A stretch of 64,000 bases of DNA from contig OW240918.1 in the NCBI GenBank assembly GCA_933207985.1, positions 25,371,119 through 25,435,118 on the forward strand, written 5' to 3'. The stretch comes from Pelobates cultripes. Taxonomy: Eukaryota > Chordata > Amphibia > Anura > Pelobatidae. The translations under genes and the position numbers were made by a program. Of the stretch, positions 45,000 through 55,779 are shown piece after piece. The notes below the pieces were generated by a model. The model saw only the letters and a program-made list of their open reading frames with translations. It ran no database searches and had not been told where the DNA came from. Positions within the stretch are counted from its first letter, which is position 1, and every line of letters begins with the position of its first letter.

Positions 45000-46190
45000 A
45001 CTCATTTGCGCAAACAGTTATTTTCCTAGAGTACAATATGATGCCTCTTGTATATTTATGTTATTCTATCCCAACTTAATAGTAATTATTTTATTAACGA
45101 CAGAAGGATGAAAGTCTGAGTAGAGCCTACTGGAAATGGAACCGAACCTACAAATTACAGATGATACACAAACTAACTGAGCAATTGTCCTGGTTTCATC
45201 CTTAACTGAACCACCACAAGATAATTTGTATATAGTTTGTATTGCCTTTAGTGTTCACCTTATACTCACATGTTCATATGTGCTCTCTCTGTTCTTTTTC
45301 TCTGGCTGATCAAGTTCCTTCACCGAATTCATGATCTCATGCCATGATTTAATTTTTTCGTTCAAGCATTTATCATTGAAATCATGCTAAAACATAGTAT
45401 ACAGTGTCTGATTTGCCTTTAAGAAGATAACATGTTGAAGCACATACATTTTCAAATAACTACAGCTTTCCAAAGCATGCAACTGTATTACAAATAACAC
45501 CAAAATATAAGAAAAAAAATACGTAAAGTTGTAGAACATGTAAGATAAAGAACCAATCTAAGATATGGATATTACAAGTCATCAGGGAATTCGGAGACCA
45601 AACAGAGCAATGATTCCCAGAGGACAAGCTTTGAATCGTTGATATAAAGACATGATGCCTTGAGCAAAGTGGCCTCACACAGTAAAATAAAGGTTTCCTT
45701 GTGCTCTGTGAATGAAATTTATTTCTTATAAAATATAGAGTGACTGATGGAGTCAGATAAACAAATCATTACTTCCAATTTTTGGACTTTATCAAACATG
45801 ATTCAAGTCAAATTAGCATACTAAGAATAGTAAGCATATTTATTGTAAATTACATTTAAACCTGCAGAGTGTTTAAATCAGCAATATTTTTTTTAGGCAT
45901 TGTTGTTCATTTGAATTTGGTAAACACATTGCTTTTCTTCTTAGTATTCCCAAGTATTCATTAGATAGTATAGTGCAATATGTGAACAATATGTGAATGG
46001 TTGAAGGAATCTGTGTTTTGTGCATTTGTGCTGTAAACGCTGCACATACACCTCTATCACACATGTGCACACATCTGTTTCGAGCTACTTATTCTTTGCA
46101 TAAAATATGTCCATTGTCAACGTGCACAGCATGTGGCAACGGATCTATAGAGTTTGTGCCTGCAAGGGGAACAGTTTTTCTCCCCACCTC
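45000..46190. other. no gene seen
   Basis: AT-rich DNA without recognised motifs. Confidence 0.5.
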
Positions 46191-46199
46191 TCAATAAAG

Positions 46200-46606
46200 G
46201 CGCTAATTTTTAAAAAATAAATAAAAGTAAAAATCCCACCCCTCTCCCTCTCATCTGCTACCCTTCCCTGCTCAGATTGCACACATATACTCTGAGCCAG
46301 GCTTCTCTATGAGAAGAATGTGATTTTCACAGTGAGAAGACGCCAGCGTCCATAGGAAAGCTTTGAGAATGCTTTCCTATGGACTGAATGAATGCGCGCG
46401 CGTCTCTTGCCGCGCATGCGCATTCAGTCAATGGTGTCCAAAGGAAGAGGAGAGTCCCCAGCACCGAGGTAGCCCGATGCTGGAGAAAGGTAAGATTTGA
46501 ACCCATTCCTCCAAATTCTGGGGGGCCATGAGGGTGGGGGCACCCTTATGGCACTATAGTGCCAGGAAAACAAGTTTGTTTTCCTGGCACTATAGTGGTC
46601 TTTTAA
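46200..46606. mobile_element. TTAA MITE right portion with GC-rich hairpins
   Basis: Ends TTTTCCTGGCACTATAGTGG before TTTTAA (TTAA 46603-46606). Inside, CCATAGGAAAGC pairs with GCTTTCCTATGG (46350-46382), and ACTGAATGAATGCGCGCGCG pairs with the CGCGCATGCGCATTCAGT that ends at 46429. The left terminus is not visible. Confidence 0.65.
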
Positions 46607-46609
46607 AGT

Positions 46610-47065
46610 CCCTTGGCGTGCCAATCTTTTTTTCTTTTTAAGCTGAGGTGTGCATGTTGCTGTATTCTGCTTGTGTTATTTATGTATGCTGGAGTTGCTC
46701 TGTAGTGTTGTATTTCTTTGTATGTGGGCTGTTATATTGTATATGTTCATGAATAGCTTGTGGTATTCTATACGATTCCTATGAATGTTGGCTGCTTGTA
46801 GAATTGTGTGTGTGCATGATATGTCACGTAGTGTGTTTGATGGTGTGCGTATGTGTGGAGCTGCTTGTAGTACTACATGTGAGGCTACTTGTGGGGTTGT
46901 GAGCGTGTATGTGGATTGTCAGTGGTGTTTTGTTTGTGGGGACTCTGTGTGTTTGTGTGTGGATTATTTGTATTATTTGTATGAGGGGAAGGCTTCTTCT
47001 GCAGTTTTGTGGCTATCTAGCATTGTGGATGCCAAGCATGGCACACATTCCATAGGTTGCCAACC
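46610..47065. mobile_element. diverged, inverted copy of the 614-1385 hAT MITE
   Basis: Read forward it matches the reverse complement of 614-1330: GAGGTGTGCATGTTGCTGTA, CTGCTTGTGTTATTTATG, TATTGTATATGTTCATGAAT, CCTATGAATGTTGGCTG, ATTTGTATGAGGGGAAGG and finally CATAGGTTGCCAACCACTG, a mutated terminus. Its first terminus is missing or buried next to the TTAA MITE at 46606. Confidence 0.8.
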
Positions 47066-47420
47066 ACTGATATAAAGTTATGGTGGTTTTATGTTATTAA
47101 TAACCACCTTACTTCATGATGGAATTACACAGAGCATCTGTCTTGCAAATAATTTTTTCACATGCATTTTTTCATTGGGATTATATTTGTTAAACATCTG
47201 CTAAACATATTTAGGAAGTGGAGTGCCCCTTTAAGTAGTTGTACAGTGTGTGTTTGTTTGTGTGTGTGTGCAGGGGCTTTTTAGCCGTGAGGAAAACAAG
47301 GCATTTGCCTTGGGCGGCATTTTTCGGGGGCGGCAAAAAAAGCCGCCCCCCAAATGCCCATGGCAAATGCCTTGTTAGGCTTGCGGCTAACAGACATGCT
47401 GGGCTGGGCTGGGCAGGCAG

Positions 47421-47582
47421 CTGGCGAGGGAGCTCTTCTTCTGAGCGGTCTGCTCAGCTCCCTCTCGCACCGCAGAGTGAGGTTGGGAGCCGGAAGATGA
47501 CGTCATATTCCAGCTCCCAGCCTCACTCTGAGGTGCGCGAGGGAGCTGAGCAGACAGCTCAGGGGAAGAGCTCCCTCGCCAG
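47421..47582. repeat. long palindrome centred on ATGACGTCAT
   Basis: Left arm CTGGCGAGGGAGCTCTTCTT through CTCACTCTGC-type blocks pairs with the right arm ending GAAGAGCTCCCTCGCCAG. The centre (47497-47506) is the perfect palindrome ATGACGTCAT, which contains a cAMP-response-element core. Arms are about 78 bp with few mismatches. Confidence 0.85.
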
Positions 47583-47699
47583 CCCAGCGCCGCCCGCCCA
47601 GCAGCCACTGGACCCCCAAGAAGATAGAGAACCCCTTCCCCCCAGCATTCCCAAAGGTAAGGAGGCTGGAGGTGGCGGGGTTAAAAAAAATACATGTGT

Positions 47700-48215
47700 T
47701 AATGTGAGTGAGTGTGTGTCTGTTAGTGAGTGTGTCTGTTAGTGTGTGTGTCTGTTAGTGAGAGTGTCTGTTAGTGAGTGAGTGTGTCTGTGAGTGTGTG
47801 TGTCTGTTAGTGAGTGTGTCTGTTAGTGAGTGAGTGTGTCTGTGAGTGTGTGTGTCTGTTAGTGAGTGTGTCTGTTAGTGAGTGTGTGTGTGTCTGACTG
47901 TTAGTGTGAGTGTGTTTGCCTGTTAGTGTGAGTGTGTGTGTCAGTGGGTGTGTGTGTGTCTGCTAGTGTGTTTCTGCTAGTGTGTGTCTGCTAGTGTGTG
48001 TCTGCTAGTGAGTGTGTGTGTCTGCTAGTGAGTAAGTGTGTTTGTGTGTGTGTGTCTGACTGTGTGTGTATGTTTGCCTGTGAGTGTGTGTGTCAGTGAG
48101 TGTGTGTGTGTCTGCTAGTGTGTGTCTGCTAGTGAGTGAGTGTGTGTCTGTGTGTCAGTGAGTTTGTGTTTCTGTTAGCTAGTGTATGCGTATCTGTCAG
48201 TGAGTGTGTGTGTGT
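47700..48215. repeat. TGTGTCTGTTAGTGAG minisatellite
   Basis: Repeats of GTGTGTCTGTTAGTGAGTG with period near 18-22 bp and many variants, inside the hAT-like element. Confidence 0.9.
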
Positions 48216-48339
48216 ATTTAGAAGGCGGGGCGGGGGAAGGGATTGGTGGGGGTCACGCGCACGGGGGGGAGGGTTGGGGGGTGCCTGAGTTTTGTCCTGC
48301 CTAGGGCAGCACAAAACAAGGATACACCACTGTGTGTGT

Positions 48340-49758
48340 GTGTGCGTAAACTGGGTGTACGCATGCTATACATGTCCTCCCTTTCTTTACTGCCTCCTTC
48401 ACAGTTTTTAGATGTCACATTGAAAGATCGAGTCCGTAAGCTCTTTACACTGTGAGAACAGCCATGGTGCAGTTAGTGCGAGTTTAGGCTACACTTTCAT
48501 ACATAATATCTGACTAATGAAATCACTGCTAAGTGTTGTGTTACATGTCCCAAAAAGCTTTGTTTTGCAGAGATTTTAGAGGGATGTGTTCAACTGTCTT
48601 TAAAAGTAAACCATGCTGATTAGCTGAGCTAGTTCCCGGTTTGGAGTACTCTCAGCAGATACTTCAAACCTGGGCAGAAAATAAAGTAAATTGAAAGATC
48701 GATATATATATTCACGTGTTACTTACATTTTACATTTTACTACAATTTGTTATTTAATTCATAAATCCCATTACCTACATAATCTTTTCAGGAAATGAGC
48801 CATCTCCAGTCTTAACTGTCACTTTAATGATGTTTCTTTATTTTGTAATCTGAAATATAACATTTTATAAACAAATTAAAGAAATAACATTTGATAGAAA
48901 CACATTTTTGTGTACAAAAAGGCATATAGAACTAAAAGATGATTGATCATTGAGAGACATAAATACAGTGCTGTTCTGTAGCTAATTTATAGTTGATATT
49001 TATACAAAATAAGTAACTGATACACATTATAACTCCCTTTAATTATAAATCTATACTCTGTGAGTCTTGCATTTTAATTTTATAACCCATCAATTTATTT
49101 GCAGTTACATCATAAACAAGACAAAACTTGTGGTCAGTGCGGTGTTATGATGAGAACTTTGATTGTCAGAAATGTTATATGAGGATAATAGTTCACCAAT
49201 TTGTCTGTTTCACCAAAATCAATATGTATTGATTTTCTAACATATATTCCTTGGAAATTTATTTGAGATGACCCAAAAAGGAAGAGGTTATTTCTTTTAT
49301 TAGTAGAAGGGCAAATGATGAAATGATGGTAAACTAATGAAAATAAACTGATGTAAATGAAATTGCATTTTTTTTTCAAAAATTTTTTTGTGAAATGTGC
49401 AGATAAACTGTACTTTCTTATATTTAGTTTTACCTTTTTGTTTCTTTAAAACTGTTGTAAAAATGAACATTTGGACTCACGAATGAATTCTAAATGTGGA
49501 AACATTTTTATTATCTAATTGATTATTATAAAACTAGGGTACACTGAACCAGTTAGGGCACATGATGGGATGTTGCATAGCCTTAAGGGAACAAATACAC
49601 TGATTGTTTTTTACATTTAAAAACAAAAACAATTTAGTAGATGTACCTTAAAAAAATCTGCACATATTTTATTCATGTTGTCTTTGGGGGTATATAAAAA
49701 AAAGCTCGCAAAACGTGCAGAACTATTATATAATGGGTCAATTCTCCAAAATTAGATT
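48340..49758. other. no gene seen
   Basis: AT-rich. 49575-49690 carries diverged MITE-like words (AAGGGAACAAATACACTG, TTTAGTAGATGTACC). Confidence 0.5.
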
Positions 49759-49939
49759 ACCGTATATACTCGAGTATAAGCCGACCCAAATATAAGCCGA
49801 GGCCCCTAATTTTACCACAAAAAAATGGGAAAACTTATTGACTCGAGTATAAGCCTACGGTGGGAAATGCAGCAGCTACTGGTAAATTTCTAAATAAAAT
49901 TAGATTCCAATAAAATTACATTAATTGAATATTTATTTA

Positions 49940-50235
49940 CAGTGTGTGAATAGAATGAATGCAGAGTGTGTGTTTGTGTGTGTATATAATGAATGCAGCG
50001 TGTGTTTGTGTGTTGTGTATATAATGAATGCAGTATGTGTGTTTGTGTGTGTATATAATGAATGCAGCGTGTGTTTGTGTGTTGTGTGTGTATATAATGA
50101 ATGCAGTGTGTGTGTTTGTGTGTGTATATAATGAATTCAGTGTGTGTGGTTGTGTGTGTATATAATGAAAGCAGTGTGTATATAATGTGTGTTTGTGTAA
50201 ATGCAGTGTGTGTGTTTGTGCAGTGTGTGTAAACT
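49940..50235. repeat. TGTGTATATAATGAATGCAG minisatellite
   Basis: Units of about 35-45 bp built from GTGTGTATATAATGAATGCAG and GTGTGTTTGTGTG. A related TGGATGCAGTGTGTG minisatellite lies at 52500-52800. Confidence 0.9.
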
Positions 50236-50273
50236 GGGTGAGGGGAGGGAATTTTTTTATTTTTTTTTTATTT

Positions 50274-50507
50274 AATATCATATTATTTTAATATTATTTT
50301 AATAATATTATTTTATTATTATATTATTATTATTTTAATATTTGCATTATTTTTTTTTAAGTTTTTTTGTCCCCCCTCCCTGGCCAGGCAACAAGCAGGG
50401 AGGGGGGGCAAAAAATCTTTTAAAAAAATAATGCAAATATTAAAATAATAATAATATAATAATAAAATAATATTATTAAAATAAAATAATATTAAAATAA
50501 TAATATT
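50274..50507. repeat. 234-bp hairpin (near-perfect inverted repeat)
   Basis: AT-only arms (TTATTTTAATATTATTTT, ATTTGCATTATTTTTTT) pair with the inverted arm (AAAAAAATAATGCAAATATT, AAATAATATTATTAAAAT). An inner GTCCCCCCTCCCTG pairs with CAGGGAGGGGGGGC around a loop near GCCAGGCAACAAG. Confidence 0.9.
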
Positions 50508-50529
50508 GAATCCCTGGTGGTCCAGTGGC

Positions 50530-50680
50530 ATTGGCTGTTAGTGAGCTGTTACTTACCTTCCTCCATTCTGCTTACAGTGTAAGACTTACACTGTAAGCAG
50601 AACGGAGCTGACAGGGGAGCTGCACGGAGGAGAAGGGAGCTGACAGGAGTTGCAGGAAGGTAAGTAACAGCTCGCTGTCA
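50530..50680. repeat. second inverted repeat in the same element
   Basis: GAGCTGTTACTTACCTTCC (about 50541) pairs with GGAAGGTAAGTAACAGCTC (about 50655-50673), and CTGCTTACAGTGTAAG (50568) pairs directly with CTTACACTGTAAGCAG (50583). Confidence 0.85.
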
Positions 50681-50924
50681 GCCCCCAACAGGACCGGCGG
50701 TCCTGTTCTGTATTTTGGCAATGTAAATTGCCACAATACAGACATTGACTCGAGTATAAGCCGAGTGGGAGTTTTTCAACACAAAAAATGTGCCGAAAAA
50801 ATTGGCTTATACTCGAGTATATACGGTATTTCAGCTTGTGTAAAATATGAAACAAAAATAGACCAGACTTAACGAGGATTCCAAAGAAAAGACGAAATTA
50901 AATAACTAAACATTCTGTAAGTAA

Positions 50925-51090
50925 CACGACTGGTTGTCTGATTGACAGTCAGGGGGTGTAACAAGGTTAATTTATAAAAAGTGTCAATTTTTATCGAAAG
51001 CCATGCTTTTCGTGAAATAATAAATAAATAAATAAATACCTTTTAAAAACCGCTAAAGTGCTTTGGGTGTTTGGAGTGTTTCTTTAACAA
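50925..51090. mobile_element. MITE fragment with TTAA-side end
   Basis: CTGGTTGTCTGATTGACAGT and GGTGTAACAAGGTTAATTT match 18250-18300; the right end GGAGTGTTTC then TTTAA (about 51082-51086) fits the TTAA family. Confidence 0.55.
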
Positions 51091-52250
51091 ACAACCATCA
51101 GTTCCTTTTCCAAGAAGACAACACAGCAGTAGGGTCAGATCAATGCCAAAACCTAAATAAGAAGAAAATTTTGAAAAATGTATAATCAATTTTCTCTTAT
51201 TTAAATAGATATTAGTGCGTTATTTATAAGATGCAATAAATGAAAATGGGTGGCAGATTCACCCAGGTGTTTCCCTTTAAGCTGCTAAAATAATTTTCCA
51301 TACGCTGTACTCGAAGACATGCTTGCTCACTGAGCTACAGCTGAATAGCTAGACTATAATCTTTGTAGCTGGAAACCAACTTTTCTTTCAAGATGGTAAT
51401 AATTAAAATGGAATCATTCACATTCTCTGTCTGGAAAGGTGACATTAATTGCAGGATGATACCTCGCACTTCCAGACATGTCTGTTCTCTCTTGTAGTCC
51501 ATTCTATGAGATGCTAGCCACATACAGATTACACACAGATAATATTAATACAAATGTTGGTATATTGGCAGCAGGTTCTTGAATTTGTTTCGTAAATGAA
51601 TGCCTAAAATGATTAACTAGGATTACTGTTTTTAATATGGATGCAAAGAAAACACGAAACTAATATAAGCCTTTGAAGCAAAATTACGTGGAGCTAAAAA
51701 TAGCAGAGTGTTGATATTCTCTCTCGGACATTTTCTTTGACTACACAAAGACAAGTCTGATATAATGATGTGTAGCTGATGACAGAATGACTCTTACTTT
51801 CTTAACTGATGTTCAATGACACTCTATTAATCGACTATGAGCTCGTATTGTTTATAAGACCACTGGAATAAAAATGGATAACATTGTTCGCTGTACCTTT
51901 GCAAGATGTGCGTCCAAAGAATTTAACAACATGTCATAACGCTGAAGAAGGAATTAGTATGAAAATCTTTTTTTTTTTTACATGCTTAGGAGCTAATATT
52001 TTGCACGTTGGCAACATATGATGTATTTTTTTCCCCTTGGGTTATAGCCAGCTTTCAAAGATTATACTAATATTCATGCATTCACCAAGAGTTTAACAAA
52101 GTACTTTAGTTTTCAAAGAAGGGCCTTTGTGTAGCCAGAGAACCTGTCTAGGTAAGTCTTAGGTTAATGCCAGACAAATTACTCCTCCAAAAGATTCATT
52201 ATATTTGACCATTGACTAGTTATATCCCGGACTGTGCCAAGATACTTTAA
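51090..52250. other. no gene seen
   Basis: AT-rich, largely repeat-free by eye; no coding motif. Confidence 0.45.
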
Positions 52251-52252
52251 AG

Positions 52253-52500
52253 TTAAAGGGACACTTTAGACCCTTAGAGCATGTTAGCTTGCTGAGATGT
52301 TTTATGTGTGAAGAGTGTATCCTCTTTTATCATTTATAAAAAGTGCAGATTTCAATAGAAATCTGGAAACGAAGCGGGGGGGTTTGCACTGGTTGCAGAC
52401 AAGAAATCTGCAGCATTTGCAAGCTGGTTTTAGATATACATTAAAGAAAATTGCATAATTAAATACATGCATGTTTTAATTTGGGGTATGTCTACAAAAC
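52253..52500. mobile_element. TTAA MITE, left end
   Basis: TTAAAGGGACACTTTAGACC at 52253, followed by a GCAGATTTCAATAGAAATCT palindromic block and CATAATTAAATACATGCATG, shared with 17998-18110. The far end merges into a minisatellite. Confidence 0.7.
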
Positions 52501-52631
52501 AGTGTGTGTAGTGGATGCAGTGTGTGTAGTGGATGCAGTGTGTTAAGTAGATGCACAGAGTGTGCGTTTGTACAGTGAATGCAGATTGTATGTTTGTGTA
52601 GTGAATGAAGTGGGTGTGTAGTGGATGTAGT

Positions 52632-52664
<33 letters not shown>

Positions 52665-52800
52665 ATGGAAGAGTGTGTATAGTGGATGCAGAGTGTTTGT
52701 TTGTGTAGTGGATGTAGCATGTAGTTGATGCAGTGTGTATAGTGAATACAGAGTGTGTGTTTGTGTAGTGGATATAGTGAATGTAGTGGATGTTCTTGTA
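52500..52800. repeat. TGGATGCAGTGTGTGTAG minisatellite
   Basis: Short variable units of GTAGTGGATGCAGTGTGTG with a (GT)n run near 52632-52663. Long His/Thr-rich minus-strand frames are compositional. Confidence 0.9.
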
Positions 52801-52954
52801 GTGCATGTAAATATGTGGGGTAGGATTGGGATTCTGTCGGGGGAAATAAACTTTTTTTTATTTTTTTATATTTTACTAAATGTAATTTTATTCTCCGCTT
52901 CATACCTCATATCTGTGACCAAGGAAGTGGGACATTACACACTGATGGTGTTTG

Positions 52955-53160
52955 CTAGGCCCCTTTTCACTATACAGGCAGCTGGGGCCCCACAGGGGCA
53001 CATATATAGATATAATCTCTATTTATGTTTTCCTTGGGAATGTGGGCCCCAGGCATGCTGGAAGGCACGGGACCTGTGGACTCCCAGAGTCTTCTCCAGC
53101 AGTTGGGGCCCCCAGGATCAACACACTGATTGGTGGCCCTGCATATGGCCATATAGTGTT
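52955..53160. repeat. GC-rich dispersed-repeat fragment
   Basis: Contains GGCCCC and GGGCCCC words (CTGGGGCCCCACAGG, GTTGGGGCCCCCAGG) as in hAT-like MITE interiors such as 7900-7950. Both termini are unclear. Confidence 0.35.
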
Positions 53161-54197
53161 AAGCCCACCCCTAAGTCACAGTACCTTAATACTAGTGGAT
53201 TTTACACTAATTTTAGCTTGTGAGATTAATGTTCTAACTGCAATATTTAGTGCTTATATAACAGCAAGTAGGAAACAAACTATTACAAATGTTAAAATTA
53301 ATTTTAATTTTCTTAAAATCAATTCACAAATGGGGAATGGTGTATAAATGCCCTACATAAAATCTGTCTTCACTATTATAACTGAACAGCAAATATCACA
53401 TAGTAAGATCTACGTTTCACATAGCCTTTCAGAACACTTCTATATAGACAAAATGTTTGGGGAAGTGGGAACAATAAATAAATGGATTTTCATATTGATT
53501 TGTATGGAATTTTGCACAAGCCAATATAATGATTACATTACAAGCCTCTTGCTTCAATATGAAAAAAATAAATAAAAAATAAAAAGAACAAAAAAATAAT
53601 AAAAAAAATAAAATATATATAGGTGTGTGTGTATGTATATGTGTTTTTTGCACAATACCAAGTTAAGAAGAGCCAAAATAAATCATGATTTAACTTACAA
53701 TATAAAGACCGAATTGCAAGAAATTTCATTCACTAAACTCCTTTCATGTTTAATTGAGGTATATAAGGTTATGACATCAAGGCAACAAGCAGAACTGGTT
53801 CGTCAAGGAGATTAATCTCTCTCAAACATTGCAGAAAATGAAAAGAACTGCAACTACTTTACAATTCCATGAATGCACACATTTTACCCCAAAATGTTAT
53901 CACTGCTAAATGCACACAGGAAACAATTATAACCCCTCTGCTAAAAGTATGTGCATAGGTTTGGTTTCAATGCAAGGCTATTTTAGGACTGACCTCTATA
54001 GGACTGACGTGTAAAATGGAATGATAGTTTTGTTTAAAATAAATATAGGGTTTAAAATTAAATCAGTTGTAAATAAACACCATAGTCATAAATAAACACT
54101 GTGGCTGGAAATAACAGATATAATACATGTACCAAGAGCTAATATAATCCCTACACCATCAAATAAAGTGCAAAACAAATAATTATAAATGATAACC

Positions 54198-54480
54198 TTA
54201 AAGAGGAACTATCGCTTCCAAGAATTTTAAATATTATGCTTACTTATCCCTATAGTTGGCTGATATGCATTTATAAAGTTTGAAAAATAAAATTAAATGT
54301 AAAAATCCCCTCCTCGTTATCCTGCAACTGGGCGCCTCCCAACAGTCATTGTTACAAGCTCTGTCCTCTGCACCTAGCGATCAGCATAGAGAGAGCATTC
54401 AGAGAAGTTGAGACAGCATGGAAAGAGTAGTTAACAGCAAAAAAAAAAATTAAAAACAAAAAGCTACATTTATGTCAAGC
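54198..54480. mobile_element. TTAA MITE, left portion
   Basis: TTAAAGAGGAACTATCGC at 54198 and a following TAAAAATCCCCTCC block, similar to AAAAATCCCACCCC at 46230. The right end is not identified. Confidence 0.5.
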
Positions 54481-54669
54481 ACTCCCAAACTTTAGAAAAC
54501 GTAGGTACAACATTTTGACCAACACCAAGATTTACACTATACATTGTAATGGTTAATGGTGCCCAATGTAAGGTGTCAAACTTTTTTAGAATAGCTTGGC
54601 GTATTACCTGGGTTGCCCCAGATGTCCCTCACAGCCTCTTCTCAAAGCCTCTGCTCATAAGAGCAAGAA

Positions 54670-54840
54670 GCTCTTATAATTATTATTTTATTATGATTTT
54701 ATTATTTACAGAGAGCCATCAGATTCCATAGCACTGTACAATGAGTGGACTAACAGACATGTAATTGTAACCAGACAACTGGACGTACAGGAGAGGTGGA
54801 GGGCCCTGCTCAATGAGCTTACATTCTAGAGGTAATGAAC
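54670..54840 (+). repeat. SINE/LINE-tail-like dispersed repeat, longer copy
   Basis: TTATTATTTACAGAGAGCC, ATCAGATTCCATAGCACTGT, ACAATGAGTGG, then AGGGCCCTGCTCAATGAGCT and TACATTCTAGAGG. The head matches 17085-17140. Such repeats with a GCGCTTTACAAT head and GAGCTTACAATCTA end are widespread in vertebrates; the family is not named here. Confidence 0.7.
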
Positions 54841-55644
54841 TTCATTTAGCTCCCCTGAGCTAAGCCCAGCAGTGCATTGGCTAGCTCATTGGCTGAAAAT
54901 GTCAGCTGATCACTCTCAGCCAATAACCTAAGCCTTGGATCTCCTGTATCTATAGTGGAGATAGGAAATGTCTGGAATCCCATGGAAAAAGAAAAACAAT
55001 TCAAAAAAGATTTGACTACTTACCATGAGGGGCCACAAGTGCACCCCTGGCACCATAATCTAACACAGTATGCTGTAGTGGTTATAGTGCTTATAATTTT
55101 ATTTGAAACAAACAGAAGCCAAGTGTCATAAGTGCCAGGGAGCTGTATAGCAATACTTGCTGAAAAACTTGTATAAATATTATTGCTGTACAGTAAATCA
55201 TTGTGGGGTAAGTAAAACATAACAATACTCTGACCTTCGTGATCTAGAAGAAAAGAGGACCCATATTAAACATGTAGAGGAATATTACTAGCATGTATCA
55301 GGTTGTTATAATTAATAGTTTAGCAATGTATCAGGAGACTCATATTCTAATAATTATGGGGCTCCCCTGATATTCATTTTCTCCTTACCCTTTATTTTAT
55401 GCCTTCCAGCATAATTGTAGACATGTAATGAATCTAATGATGTACGTCTCTCTTTGTCTGTTCCGTTGCAAATCTTTACTAGTTGCAATGAGTGTTTGCA
55501 TGGACAAATCCACGATGAAAGCAAAGGAATAGCAGGACTAATGGGCATAGACTTCACTTGTTATCTTTTTACTCATGATTATAGTTACGTTATCAACTAA
55601 AATCAAGTCAACTGAATCAAAGCATAAATCAAGATCAAAATTGT

Positions 55645-55776
55645 ATTCACTGAAATGAAAATTCAAGGTGAATTAAAAGTGGATTTCGAACTTAAGGTCA
55701 AAAGAGCCAAACTGCTACTCTGGCCTTAAATTTGAAATTCACTTTGAATTCTCTTTTTAGTAAATAACCCCAGTTA
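55645..55776. repeat. palindromic AAATTCACTTTGAA MITE, copy C
   Basis: AATTCAAGGTGAATTAAAAG, TTAAGGTCAAAAGAGCC, then CTCTGGCCTTAAATTTGAAA, TTCACTTTGAATTCTC and GTAAATAACCCC. Inverted arms are clear; the left terminus is decayed. Confidence 0.65.
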
Positions 55777-55779
55777 TGG

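Larger units (their letters stand above)
47271..48332. mobile_element. hAT-like element with long palindromes and TGTGTCTG minisatellite
   Basis: Starts CAGGGGCTTTTTAGCC after TGTGTGTG and ends GGATACACCACTG before TGTGTGTG, compatible with an 8-bp duplication, though in simple sequence. It contains a hairpin (47283-47388), a larger palindrome (47421-47582) and a TGTGTGTCTGTTAGTGAG minisatellite (47700-48210). Frames on both strands of the palindrome look alike (Ser/Ala/Gln-rich) because the DNA is self-complementary; they are not genes. Confidence 0.65.
49760..50828. mobile_element. DNA transposon with CCGTATATACTCGAG termini, non-autonomous
   Basis: The left end CCGTATATACTCGAGTATAA then GCCGACCC (49761) is mirrored at the right by GGCTTATACTCGAGTATATA ending CGG at 50826. 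The motif GACTCGAGTATAAGCC recurs inside near both ends (49840-49857, 50746-50762). The flanks read ATTA and TATT, leaving the target duplication unclear, so the superfamily is not assigned. The interior is a TG-rich minisatellite, a 230-bp hairpin and a second inverted repeat, with no transposase. Confidence 0.8.

Noticed and set aside
47239..47742. 167-codon plus-strand frame and similar 73-codon minus-strand frame
   Set aside because: They cover a long palindrome inside a hAT-like element, which explains why both strands give similar peptides.
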